12,448 nt of DNA from Candidatus Neoanaerotignum tabaqchaliae (GCA_904420235.1 CAJFUS010000009.1:1-12448); one strand, 5' to 3'; positions 1-7,653 are shown, numbered from the stretch's first letter. Numbers and translations are program-made. Notes: generated by a model from the sequence alone, not told the origin.

Positions 1-69
1 AATAGAAAATTTTTTCTGAATTTTATTAATGAATGATTTATGTATACACTACTATTTTTATAAAATTCA

Positions 70-138
70 TGTTACAATATAAAATAGATATGAATGCCCT
101 GTTTTTATTACAGTTATTATTTAATAATTTTATATAAT
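70..138 (+). promoter_or_regulatory. Candidate promoter region for the comEA-holA gene run
   Basis: The 194 bases before comEA are very AT-rich and contain no supportable gene. Two -10-like boxes stand out: TACAAT at 73-78 preceded by an extended TGT (70-72), and TATAAT at 133-138. Neither has a convincing -35 hexamer at 16-18 bases; the best for the second is TTACAG at 108-113, 19 bases away. In AT-rich DNA such boxes arise by chance, so this only marks where the promoter of the six-gene run probably lies. Confidence 0.3.
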
Positions 139-172
139 TATAACAGAGATTTTAATAATTTGGTATATATAG

Positions 173-186
173 CTTTTTTCGAAAAG
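173..186 (+). promoter_or_regulatory. Short UUCG-loop hairpin where the comEA ribosome binding site should be
   Basis: A 5-bp stem (CTTTT, 173-177, with AAAAG, 182-186) closes a TTCG loop nine bases before the comEA ATG. The only Shine-Dalgarno-like stretch for comEA (GAAAAG, 181-186) lies in its 3' half. The stem is mostly A-U and therefore weak. An effect on comEA translation is inference only. Confidence 0.25.
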
Positions 187-194
187 ATGATTTT

Positions 195-569
195 ATGAGA
201 AAAAATCGTGTAATTTGTCTTTTTATATCACTTTTTGTTGTGTTTAGTGGAATGTGGTATTCTTCCTACACAAAAAAGAAATTTGTGACGTTTGACCACA
301 ACGATATTGAGTATTATAACGGTGTTAAAACAGAAAATGATTTTAATGAAATGCTTAAAAGTGAAAGCATTGTTAATATAAACACCGCGGAAGCCGATGA
401 GCTTGATAAACTTTATGGCATAGGCCCAAAAACAGCCCAAAGTATAATAGCATATAGAGAGGAAAACGGAGGGTTTGGCTCAAAAGAGGAAATAATGAAT
501 GTAAGCGGCATAGGTGAAGCCACTTATTCAAAAATAAAAGATTATATTTCAGTTGAGGGAGAGAATTGA
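195..569 (+). CDS. comEA: ComEA-like helix-hairpin-helix DNA-binding protein, membrane-anchored, without SLBB domain
   Basis: ComEA is the membrane-bound DNA receptor of natural transformation; it binds double-stranded DNA outside the cell and hands it to the ComEC channel. This 124-residue protein has a basic N-terminus and one hydrophobic anchor (about 6-23), a short polar linker, and a tandem helix-hairpin-helix domain (about 61-120). The hairpins are visible as YGIGPKTAQSII (74-85) and SGIGEATYSKI (104-114), after the typical VNINTA opening. Full-length Firmicute ComEA is nearer 200 residues because an SLBB domain sits between anchor and HhH; here only about 35 residues do. The ATG at 195 has a weak ribosome binding site, but no better in-frame start is present. 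It is the first gene of a tight run ending with comEC and holA, which supports the competence assignment over a generic HhH protein. Confidence 0.85.
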   Translation: MRKNRVICLFISLFVVFSGMWYSSYTKKKFVTFDHNDIEYYNGVKTENDFNEMLKSESIVNINTAEADELDKLYGIGPKTAQSIIAYREENGGFGSKEEIMNVSGIGEATYSKIKDYISVEGEN

Positions 570-570
570 A

Positions 571-1263
571 ATGGCTTATAGAATACTTGTTGTTGATGAT
601 GAAAAACTTATAGTAAAGGGAATACGTTTCAGCCTTCAGCAGGACGGCATGGAGGTTGAGGCTGCCTATGACGGCGAAGAAGCCCTTAATTGTATAAAGG
701 AAAAAAAGTTTGACTTAGTTGTTCTTGACGTTATGCTGCCAAAAATGAACGGCCTTGAGGTTTGCCGCCAGGTTAGGGATTTTTCTCAGGTGCCTATAAT
801 AATGGTTACGGCCAAGGGAGAGGACATGGATAAAATAATGGGCCTTGAGTATGGTGCCGATGACTATATAGTTAAGCCTTTTAACATTCTTGAGCTTAAA
901 GCCAGAATAAAAGCCATTTTAAGAAGAAGCGTTAAAAAAGTAGATATAAACGAGGACAAAAAGCAAAATGTTCTTGAGGTGCGCGGCCTTAAGGTGGATT
1001 TTGACTCAAGAAGAGTATTTATAAACGGAAAAGAGGCCAATCTTACAGCCAAGGAGTTTGATATGCTTGTGCTTTTTATGGAAAACCCAGGAAAAGTTTA
1101 CAGCAGAGAAACACTTCTCGACACCATATGGGGATATGACTATCCGGGAGATGCCAGAACGGTTGACGTACATGTTAGAAGGCTGCGTGAAAAAATAGAG
1201 GAAAAACCAAGCGAACCTAAATACATATACACAAAATGGGGAGTTGGTTATTATTTTGGCTAA
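571..1263 (+). CDS. OmpR/PhoB-family two-component response regulator
   Basis: This 230-residue protein is a DNA-binding regulator controlled by phosphorylation, presumably by the kinase encoded next. The N-terminal receiver (about 1-120) shows the acidic pair in ILVVDDEK, the phosphoacceptor Asp53 in VVLDVMLPK, a Thr/Ala switch in VTAKGED, and the invariant Lys102 in VKPF. The C-terminal winged helix (about 130-230) has LTAKEFDMLVLF and the recognition-helix region TVDVHVRRLREKI, ending in the usual GVGYYF. I chose the ATG at 571, not the TTG at 553: it starts the canonical MAYRIL strand, lies one base after the comEA stop, and has GAGGGAGAG (555-563) as ribosome binding site inside the end of comEA. 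Length is typical. The regulated genes cannot be told from sequence; position suggests this operon or envelope functions. Confidence 0.93.
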   Translation: MAYRILVVDDEKLIVKGIRFSLQQDGMEVEAAYDGEEALNCIKEKKFDLVVLDVMLPKMNGLEVCRQVRDFSQVPIIMVTAKGEDMDKIMGLEYGADDYIVKPFNILELKARIKAILRRSVKKVDINEDKKQNVLEVRGLKVDFDSRRVFINGKEANLTAKEFDMLVLFMENPGKVYSRETLLDTIWGYDYPGDARTVDVHVRRLREKIEEKPSEPKYIYTKWGVGYYFG

Positions 1264-2680
1264 GAAAAAGGGCGGCAGCTTTAAAATAAAATTTATGATG
1301 ATAGTTACCTATCTTTGCGCGGGACTTATACCTTTATTTTTGTTCAGCGCCGTCGTTTTTAAAGCTACCGAGAATTATTTTGTAGAGGAGAAGAAAAAAG
1401 AGCTTTTAAATCAAGCGAACATATTGGCCGGACATATAACTATTTCCGGATATTTAACGGAAAAAAACAAGGAGTATCAGTTTAGAAGCGATATTTCACT
1501 TACAAGCGAGCAGGGCGGCTTCAGGATAGTTGTTACTGACGATATGGGTATAGTTCTTGAGGACTCGAACGGTACGGACGTTGGAAAAACTCTTATTGTG
1601 CCAGAAATTGTAGAGGCTCTTAATACAAAGGACGTGGCGAGAGAGCAGGAAAACGGAGATATATATGCCGTTACGTCGATAGTTGCCGAAAACGGCAGCC
1701 GCATAGGAACGGTGCTTATAGTTTACGCTCCAGATGATATACAAAACATAGCAAACGGCATAAAAAAACCAATATATTTTATGATGGTTATAATAGCCGG
1801 AATAGTTATAACTTTTGTGCTTGTGCTTTCGCGCAATATAACAGGGCCACTTGGAAAGCTTATGGAAGTTATACAAAATATATCTGAAGGTCACTTTGAG
1901 CAGAGAATGCCTGTTGATGAGTTTTCAAACAACGAGATTATGCAGGTGGGCGCTGCGGTTAATAACATGGCCGAAAAGCTTGAGGAGGTTGAGACATCAA
2001 GACAGCATTTTGTGTCAAACGTAAGCCACGAGCTTAAAACGCCACTTAGCTCAATAAAGGTGTTAAGTGAGTCTATACTTCTTGACAACGACGCCCAAAA
2101 GGAAACGTACATTGAGTTTTTAAGAGATATAAATTCTGAAGTTGACCGAATGACGGAAATTATAAACGACCTTCTTACCCTTGTTAAGCTGGACCAGAAG
2201 GAACTTCCGGGAAGCTTTAAGCAGGAAAGCCTTAATTCGGTTATAGAGGAAATAATGAAAAGGCTTCGTCCTTTGGCCGATAATAAGGATATAGACTTTG
2301 AGTATACTGCGGTTAAAGAGGTTAATGCCGAGATTGACAGAACAAAGCTTACTCTTGCCATATCAAACCTTGTTGAAAACGGAATTAAGTATACCGATAA
2401 CGGCGGCAAGGTTAAAGTTGTTCTTGACTGCGACCATCAAAACGCTTTTATTACCGTTTCGGATACCGGCATAGGTATGGCCGAGGAAGAATTGGGAAAA
2501 ATATTCGACAGGTTTTACAGAATAGATAAAACAAGAAACCGAGAAACCGGCGGAACGGGCCTTGGCCTTTCAATAACACATTCCACAGTGCTTATGCATA
2601 ACGGCAGCATAAAGGTTACAAGCAGAGAAAATGAGGGAACTACTTTCCTTGTAAGAATACCGCTTATTCATAGCGTTTAA
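1256..2680 (+). CDS. Membrane sensor histidine kinase (HAMP-HisKA-HATPase)
   Basis: This sensor kinase of about 474 residues is the likely partner of the preceding regulator. It has a membrane segment at about 13-35, an extracytoplasmic PAS/Cache-like sensor (about 36-170, with VVTDDMGIVLEDS), a second membrane segment (about 172-193) and a HAMP linker (about 194-247). The HisKA helix carries phosphorylated His258 in SNVSHELKTPLSS. The ATPase domain shows the N box NLVENGIKYTD, G1 DTGIGM, the F box FDRFYRIDKT and G2 GTGLGLSIT. All catalytic motifs are intact. I prefer the TTG at 1256 because it gives a basic MAKKK start, and GGGGAG (1238-1243) lies 12 bases upstream, a rather long spacing; a TTG at 1244 would abut that site. 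The gene overlaps the regulator by 8 bases, implying translational coupling. Architecture is of the PhoR/WalK/ResE/MtrB general type; the signal is unknown. Confidence 0.92.
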   Translation: MAKKKGGSFKIKFMMIVTYLCAGLIPLFLFSAVVFKATENYFVEEKKKELLNQANILAGHITISGYLTEKNKEYQFRSDISLTSEQGGFRIVVTDDMGIVLEDSNGTDVGKTLIVPEIVEALNTKDVAREQENGDIYAVTSIVAENGSRIGTVLIVYAPDDIQNIANGIKKPIYFMMVIIAGIVITFVLVLSRNITGPLGKLMEVIQNISEGHFEQRMPVDEFSNNEIMQVGAAVNNMAEKLEEVETSRQHFVSNVSHELKTPLSSIKVLSESILLDNDAQKETYIEFLRDINSEVDRMTEIINDLLTLVKLDQKELPGSFKQESLNSVIEEIMKRLRPLADNKDIDFEYTAVKEVNAEIDRTKLTLAISNLVENGIKYTDNGGKVKVVLDCDHQNAFITVSDTGIGMAEEELGKIFDRFYRIDKTRNRETGGTGLGLSITHSTVLMHNGSIKVTSRENEGTTFLVRIPLIHSV

Positions 2681-2692
2681 GGGGGACTGCTG

Positions 2693-3634
2693 TTGAGAAG
2701 ATATAGATTATTTTTTGTTATACTGATATTTATAGCTGTGGCCGCGTCGGCTGTGGTTTTCGTGGTGCATAGAAACTCATCAAACAATGTGATAAACCAT
2801 GGCTTGGATATATATTACATTGAAACCGAGACAAAACGTCTTAAAGCGGAAAATAATGTTGTTTCTGGAAAAAGCGAGGAAGAAATAATTATAAATGCCG
2901 TTAACATTATGAAGTCAAAGCCAAAAAATGAGAAATTGACGACGGCAGTGCCGGAAAACGTAGAAGTTATAGAGGCTGTTATAACTGACGGAAACGTTGT
3001 TATAAATTTCTCTCCGGAATATAGGGAAATGGGCAAAAGCGACGAAATGTACTGCCGCAGCGCAGTGCTTAAAACAATAACTGGTATAAACTTTGTTAAC
3101 ACAGTTGAGATATATGTTGACGGAGAGACTCTTAAAAAAACTGACGGAACGCCAGTTGGCCCTGTTGGGGCTGACGATATTATAACAAACGGCGAGCTCA
3201 GGGCGGAGCCGGAAACGTCAGTTAAAATTGTAACCTTATATTTTGCCAATTTAAACGGCGATGGCCTTAACGCCGAGGAAAGGCGTATAGAGGTTAACAA
3301 AAATCAGCCTATTGAAAGATATATTGTTGAGGAACTTATAAAGGGTCCACAAGAGGAAGGAAACGTAGCTACCGTTCCTGCCGAAACAAAAATAAGAGAT
3401 ATAAGCACAATGGACGGTATATGCTATATAGACTTAAGTGCCGAGTTTGTTACAAGGCACAACGGCGGAACGTCAGGCGAAACCCTTACAATATACTCAA
3501 TAGTTAATTCACTTGCGGCCCTTGACAATGTGGAAAGGGTGCAGTTCCTTATTGAGGGCGAGCGGCAGGAGGAATATAAAGGTCATATCAGTTTTGGTCA
3601 GCCATTTGAGCCGGATTATGATTTAGTATTATGA
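2693..3634 (+). CDS. Membrane-anchored protein with two GerMN domains
   Basis: GerMN domains are extracytoplasmic modules first seen in the spore-germination/sporulation protein GerM and in actinobacterial LpqB. The 313-residue product has a basic start and one membrane anchor (about 6-25). It is followed by two related alpha/beta modules, about 60-150 and 190-300. Each has the pattern of a helix, then VVINFSPEY or CYIDLSAEF, then a helix with VEIYVDG or VQFLIEG. No lipobox Cys follows the hydrophobic segment, so a transmembrane anchor is more likely than a lipoprotein. The start is TTG at 2693, six bases after GGGGGA (2681-2686); the stop overlaps the comEC start as ATGA. Placement directly after a regulator-kinase pair recalls MtrA-MtrB-LpqB, so a role tuning the kinase outside the cell is plausible but inferred. 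A sporulation role is the alternative. Confidence 0.88.
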   Translation: MRRYRLFFVILIFIAVAASAVVFVVHRNSSNNVINHGLDIYYIETETKRLKAENNVVSGKSEEEIIINAVNIMKSKPKNEKLTTAVPENVEVIEAVITDGNVVINFSPEYREMGKSDEMYCRSAVLKTITGINFVNTVEIYVDGETLKKTDGTPVGPVGADDIITNGELRAEPETSVKIVTLYFANLNGDGLNAEERRIEVNKNQPIERYIVEELIKGPQEEGNVATVPAETKIRDISTMDGICYIDLSAEFVTRHNGGTSGETLTIYSIVNSLAALDNVERVQFLIEGERQEEYKGHISFGQPFEPDYDLVL

Positions 3635-5868
3635 GAAGACCAGCTTTAGTTGCTTTTATATTTTTAATATTAGGCATAGTTTCAGCCAGGTATCTTGAAG
3701 GTGCCTGGCTTTGGGCTTTTCCTGTGGCAGTAGCAGTTATGTGCTTTTATATGTATCGCAAAACCCGAAGGGCTTTTGTTATGCTGTTTTCAATAGCCTC
3801 AGGAGTAGGTTTTATTACCGCGGGAAGCCTTATGCATTCAACGACCATGGAAGTTTCGGGAGACGCTGTGATTATGGCCGCCGTTTATGACACGTCAATA
3901 ACGTCATCAGGAGGGCAGGCTCTTACAGTTGACTGTGAAAGCGCTGATTTTGGAAACGGTGACGAGCCTTTTGATTTAAGAGGAATTGTGTATACCCAAA
4001 ACGGCACATATCTTAAAAGAGGCGATATTATAAAAGTATCATGCTATTTAGAGCCTCCGGATACAAAAACTATGGTTTCGGGATTTGATTTAAGCGGATA
4101 TCTTTTGATGAATAAACTGTCTTTTACATCAAGTGCCCAGGAGATATACCTTATTGGGCACAGAAGCATAAGTTTTAGGCAAAAGCTGTTGGATTTTAGA
4201 GATAATTTCTGTGATGTTTACGACCTTCTTTATCCGTCGGCTGAGGCGGGCGTTGTTAAGGCCATAACAACCGGAAACACATCTTATTTAAGCGATAACA
4301 TAAGGCAGAGGTATTCCGACGGCGGCATAGCCCATGTGCTTTCGGTATCCGGAATGCACACTGCCATAATAGCCGCTATGCTTATGGCAGTTTTAAGAAA
4401 TATATTTGGTTTGGGCAGAAAAAAGACAGCGGCCATTATTATGGTGTTTTTAGCGGTTTACGCTGTTTTTGCCGGAGGACAGGCGTCAATAGTAAGAGCC
4501 GTTATAATGATGGATACATACCTTATCGGCACTATTATAGGACGAAAAGGCGACTCTTTTAATACCTTAAGTGTGGCGGGAATAATTATACTTTTGCTTA
4601 ATCCATACAGCCTTTGGAATGTGGGATTTCAGCTTAGCTTTGTTTCAGTGGCGGCGCTTATTTTATTTGGAAACATATATAAAGGAGATACGTCAAACGC
4701 TTTGGGCAAGACAAAATATTGCGCCTTTTTGTCGCTTTTTGTAACTTTGTGCACATTTCCTATAACGGCCTATTATTTTTATGAGTTTTCAATATTTGGT
4801 TTTATATCAAACTTGCTTATTGTGCCTACCCTTGGTTTTACAACGGGAATGGGAGTTATAAGCGGACTTGGTGGTTTTTTAAGCGTTGAGGCCGGAAGAT
4901 TTCTTGCCGGAGGAGTATTTATACTTCTTAAGTTTTATTTGGCTGTGTGTGGCCTTATTTCACTGATACCATTTTCAGTTATACATATGGGAAGGCCTAA
5001 CGTGATTTTTATGGCGATGTTTTATGCACTTATACTGTCTGTGGTTTTGGCGCCAAGTAAGAAACAATGCATTGTGTGTTCCGTTGTTTTAACTTCCCTT
5101 TGCCTTTTTTCGGTTTTGTCAAACAAAATGCTGTTTAAACTGAATACCATAAGTTTTATGCCGGCAAATTACGGCGGAGGCGTTGTTATTGAAACCTATG
5201 ACGGACACATTTATATGGCCGGACAGGAAAGCAGAAGCAATTCCTATTCCGAAAGTGAAAACATGGCCGAATACATAAAATCAATAGGAGCAGAAAGCGT
5301 CGATTGTGTTTTTGTTACTTCAAACGATGCTAAAAGTCTTAGGTTCGCCAGAAAATTTATGAACGAACCCGTTTATATAGATAATTTGGTTATGTGCGGA
5401 GGCTCTGCTCCAGAGGACACCAAGTTTGATTATGACACGGTTGATTTTGTGTCCGAAAATAAAGGCGTTAACATGCTGAATATTTTGGCAGGCGACTTTT
5501 CTTATTTAGGCGGTGGCTTGAAGGCTGAAAGCCTTTATCCTTTTGAGGAAAAAAGCGGCGTAAGCGGAACAACCTCAAGCTCTGTTTTAAGATTTTCCAT
5601 AGGCGATACAAGCCTTATAGTGGCAGACAAAATTTCCCTTATTGATTTAAGGTATTTTGATTATGTCTTTGGCATGCCCGAGACGGACGTGCTTTATGTT
5701 AAAGAGTGGCCTGTTGACGATGAAAATGAGTTTGGGATTTTCGACGGCTTAGGCGGGCGTATTATAGCCGGTGAGAATAACAGCGATGATGAAAGTGTTT
5801 TCGATATAAAAGAAAATGGTGTGGCAATACTCAGAACCGACGGAAAAAATATATATTATGAATTTTAG
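3631..5868 (+). CDS. comEC: ComEC/Rec2 DNA-uptake channel with degenerate metallo-beta-lactamase-like tail
   Basis: ComEC is the polytopic membrane channel that takes up single-stranded DNA in transformation. The 745-residue length is normal for a three-domain ComEC. N-terminal membrane segments precede an OB-fold-like extracytoplasmic region (about 75-175, with GFDLSGYLL). The Competence membrane domain (about 200-500) has the hallmark GIAHVLSVSGMH (residues 237-243 cover LSVSGMH) and the pore-region motif GGQASIVRA. The tail (about 505-745) aligns in pattern with the metallo-beta-lactamase-like domain, but the HxHxDH metal motif is replaced: VFVTSNDAKS (560-569) stands where LTHPHADH is expected. 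The second landmark survives as SSVLRFSIGDTSLIVAD, with Asp666. Nuclease activity of this domain is therefore doubtful. The gene overlaps the GerMN gene by four bases (ATGA) and is followed 11 bases later by holA, a common Firmicute neighbour. Confidence 0.93.
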   Translation: MRRPALVAFIFLILGIVSARYLEGAWLWAFPVAVAVMCFYMYRKTRRAFVMLFSIASGVGFITAGSLMHSTTMEVSGDAVIMAAVYDTSITSSGGQALTVDCESADFGNGDEPFDLRGIVYTQNGTYLKRGDIIKVSCYLEPPDTKTMVSGFDLSGYLLMNKLSFTSSAQEIYLIGHRSISFRQKLLDFRDNFCDVYDLLYPSAEAGVVKAITTGNTSYLSDNIRQRYSDGGIAHVLSVSGMHTAIIAAMLMAVLRNIFGLGRKKTAAIIMVFLAVYAVFAGGQASIVRAVIMMDTYLIGTIIGRKGDSFNTLSVAGIIILLLNPYSLWNVGFQLSFVSVAALILFGNIYKGDTSNALGKTKYCAFLSLFVTLCTFPITAYYFYEFSIFGFISNLLIVPTLGFTTGMGVISGLGGFLSVEAGRFLAGGVFILLKFYLAVCGLISLIPFSVIHMGRPNVIFMAMFYALILSVVLAPSKKQCIVCSVVLTSLCLFSVLSNKMLFKLNTISFMPANYGGGVVIETYDGHIYMAGQESRSNSYSESENMAEYIKSIGAESVDCVFVTSNDAKSLRFARKFMNEPVYIDNLVMCGGSAPEDTKFDYDTVDFVSENKGVNMLNILAGDFSYLGGGLKAESLYPFEEKSGVSGTTSSSVLRFSIGDTSLIVADKISLIDLRYFDYVFGMPETDVLYVKEWPVDDENEFGIFDGLGGRIIAGENNSDDESVFDIKENGVAILRTDGKNIYYEF

Positions 5869-5879
5869 GAGCGGCGCTT

Positions 5880-6869
5880 ATGAATACTGTTAAAAATGAC
5901 ATAAAAAACGGAATGCTTAAAAAATGCTATCTGCTTTACGGAGGAGAGGCTTTTATAAGGAATCTGTATTTAAAAAGGCTTAAAACCGCAGCAGTTGGCG
6001 AGGCTTTTCCGGAAATGAACATAGATATATTTAACGGGGATACGGATGTTAATAAAATAATAGACGCCGCCGAGACACTGCCGTTTATGAGTGAGAAAAG
6101 ACTTGTTGTTGTTAAGGACAGCGGACTTTTTAAAGCCGGAAAAAAAGACGGCAGCGAGAAAATGTCGGATTTTGTTAAGGATATTCCAAACAGCACATGC
6201 ATGGTTTTTGTTGAAGATGAGGCGGACAAAAGACTTAAGCTTTTTAAAGCCGTTTCCAAAGCCGGCCACGCGGCGTTGTGCAAGGCGCCAACGGGAAACG
6301 AGCTTTACCGGTGGGCCGAGAATATGCTGTCCAAGAATAAAATAAAAATGGAACGTCCCCAGACGGAATATTTTTTTAAAACCATAGGCGGAGATATGGA
6401 AAAGGCCGTTTTTGAGCTTAACAAGCTTATAAACTACAAAGGCGGCCAAGGTGAGATTTTAATCGAGGACATAGACGCGGTATGCGCAAAATCCCTTGAA
6501 AGCAGAATATTTGACCTAGTGGACGCCATAGGAGCCAGAAATACATCTCTTGCCATAAAGATATACAGAAATATTATACTTAACGGCGAACAGCCCGTTG
6601 GGATATTGGCCATGATAACAAGGCAGTTCCGCATTATGCTGGAGGCTGGAGTTTTGACCGCTTCGGGGAAAAGTGTTGCGGAAATAGTTAATTTAACAAA
6701 CCAAAAGGACTTTGTTATAAAAAAAGGCTTATCCCAAAGCAAAAACTTTACGTCTGAAATACTTAAAATGGCCATGAGCGACTGTCTTGAAACGGATTAC
6801 AGCATAAAATCCGGACTTATAGACGGGGAAACAGCTGTTGAGATGCTTATAGTGAAATACAGCAAATAA
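5880..6869 (+). CDS. holA: DNA polymerase III delta subunit
   Basis: HolA is the clamp-loader subunit that opens the beta sliding clamp, acting with delta-prime and tau in the replisome. The 329-residue length is typical. Recognisable family features are the N-terminal YLLYGGEAFIRNLYLKRL, the clamp-binding region MNIDIFNGD followed by AAETLPFMSEKRLVVVKD (about 60-80), and the C-terminal collar domain (about 210-329) with NGEQPVGILAMITRQFR. As is usual for delta, there is no working Walker ATP site. The ATG at 5880 follows AGGAG (5867-5871), which overlaps the comEC stop codon, so the two genes are probably translated in sequence. The TAA at 6867-6869 runs directly into the terminator. This is the only obviously essential gene of the run, and putting it behind competence and two-component genes means its transcription may depend on their promoter. 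Confidence 0.93.
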   Translation: MNTVKNDIKNGMLKKCYLLYGGEAFIRNLYLKRLKTAAVGEAFPEMNIDIFNGDTDVNKIIDAAETLPFMSEKRLVVVKDSGLFKAGKKDGSEKMSDFVKDIPNSTCMVFVEDEADKRLKLFKAVSKAGHAALCKAPTGNELYRWAENMLSKNKIKMERPQTEYFFKTIGGDMEKAVFELNKLINYKGGQGEILIEDIDAVCAKSLESRIFDLVDAIGARNTSLAIKIYRNIILNGEQPVGILAMITRQFRIMLEAGVLTASGKSVAEIVNLTNQKDFVIKKGLSQSKNFTSEILKMAMSDCLETDYSIKSGLIDGETAVEMLIVKYSK

Positions 6870-6895
6870 AAAACGGGGATTATTCCCCGTTTTTT
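6868..6895. terminator. Bidirectional intrinsic terminator between holA and the exonuclease gene
   Basis: A 12-bp perfect stem pairs 6868-6879 with 6884-6895 around the loop TTAT (6880-6883). The GC core is ACGGGGA/TCCCCGT, flanked by A-runs on the left and T-runs on the right, so it reads as an intrinsic terminator on both strands. It stops holA transcription rightward. On the minus strand the exonuclease stop codon (6882-6880) lies in the loop, and the last exonuclease codons form one stem arm. Confidence 0.87.
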
Positions 6896-7653
6896 GTCTC
6901 GTATTTTCTTTTTCTTCCAAGCTTATAGGCCGTAAGTATAATGGCCGTTTCTTCTTTTGTTACTTTTCTTTCAAGAGAATTCTCAAAATATTCTATAAGC
7001 TCTTTGGTTTTAAATTTTGTGCGGACGTTCTTTTTTTTGGGAGCTATGTCCTCTGGTCTTAAAACGGAAGGCTCCGGCAGGGCGCTGAATATTTTTTTAA
7101 GTATAAGCGCCGTATAACTGGCGTCGTTTAAGGCGTCATGGAATTTAAGAGGGCATTCTATGCCAAAAAGCTCAGCGGCGTTTTTAAGTCCGATAGTGCC
7201 GCCGGATTGTGAGTTTAATGCCTTGGCGGCTATCGGCTGAATGTTTATATATCTGTTTGTTATGCTTTTTGTGTCGCATTTAAAATAAACTATGTTTCTG
7301 AAAAGGGATTTTATATCGTCAATACCCCATGTGTAAATTACGCTGTTTATGCCGGCAAACTTTGCGAAAAGCTGAAAGGCTTCCTCAAAATTGACGCAGG
7401 AATCAAGTATCTCATCAGTTATGCCGGTTATCCTTTCAACTATTGGGTTTATTTTGGGATATATTTGTGGCTTTATAAGCACCGTAAACTGGTCTTTTAT
7501 GTCAAGATTTTCGTCAAGTTTAACAGCGCCTATCTGTATAATCTCGAAGGGGCATTCGGCAACGGTTTCGGATTTATCCCCTTTTTTTGTGTTGTATGAC
7601 TGGTTAAACTCCAAATCTATAACTATGTGTTCAATATGGTGTGATTTATCCAT
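6880..7653 (-). CDS. DEDDh-family 3'-5' exonuclease (KapD/epsilon-like)
   Basis: The 257-residue protein belongs to the RNase T/DnaQ-type DEDDh exonuclease superfamily, which removes nucleotides from 3' ends with two metal ions. The expected residues are visible: Asp13 and Glu15 in VIDLEFNQ (ExoI), Asp112 in WGIDDIKSLF (ExoII), and His172 and Asp177 in FHDALNDASYTAL (ExoIII). The helix with VERITGITDEIL is also typical. A basic C-terminal extension (about 200-257), ending near KLGRKRKYE, goes beyond the nuclease fold and may bind nucleic acid. I chose the ATG at 7653, preceded by GGAGGAAATC; a longer reading frame to 7722 would run across the promoter. The gene is convergent with holA and shares its terminator. 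The closest named relative I can suggest is KapD, described as an inhibitor of the KinA sporulation pathway in Bacillus; DNA-repair or RNA-processing roles are equally possible. Confidence 0.9.
   Translation of the reverse strand: MDKSHHIEHIVIDLEFNQSYNTKKGDKSETVAECPFEIIQIGAVKLDENLDIKDQFTVLIKPQIYPKINPIVERITGITDEILDSCVNFEEAFQLFAKFAGINSVIYTWGIDDIKSLFRNIVYFKCDTKSITNRYINIQPIAAKALNSQSGGTIGLKNAAELFGIECPLKFHDALNDASYTALILKKIFSALPEPSVLRPEDIAPKKKNVRTKFKTKELIEYFENSLERKVTKEETAIILTAYKLGRKRKYETKNGE

Noticed and set aside
1477..2409. Long minus-strand open frames of 75-172 codons opposite the histidine kinase gene.
   Set aside because: They lie wholly within a gene with intact kinase motifs, have no ribosome binding sites and encode low-complexity Ser/Leu-rich products. 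They are antisense shadows.
2815..3300. 161-codon minus-strand frame opposite the GerMN gene.
   Set aside because: Ser/Thr/Phe-rich shadow translation with no start signals, opposite a convincing two-domain protein.
5970..6449. Overlapping minus- and plus-strand frames inside holA (159, 115 and 84 codons).
   Set aside because: holA is full length with clear family motifs; the alternatives lack ribosome binding sites and recognisable domains.
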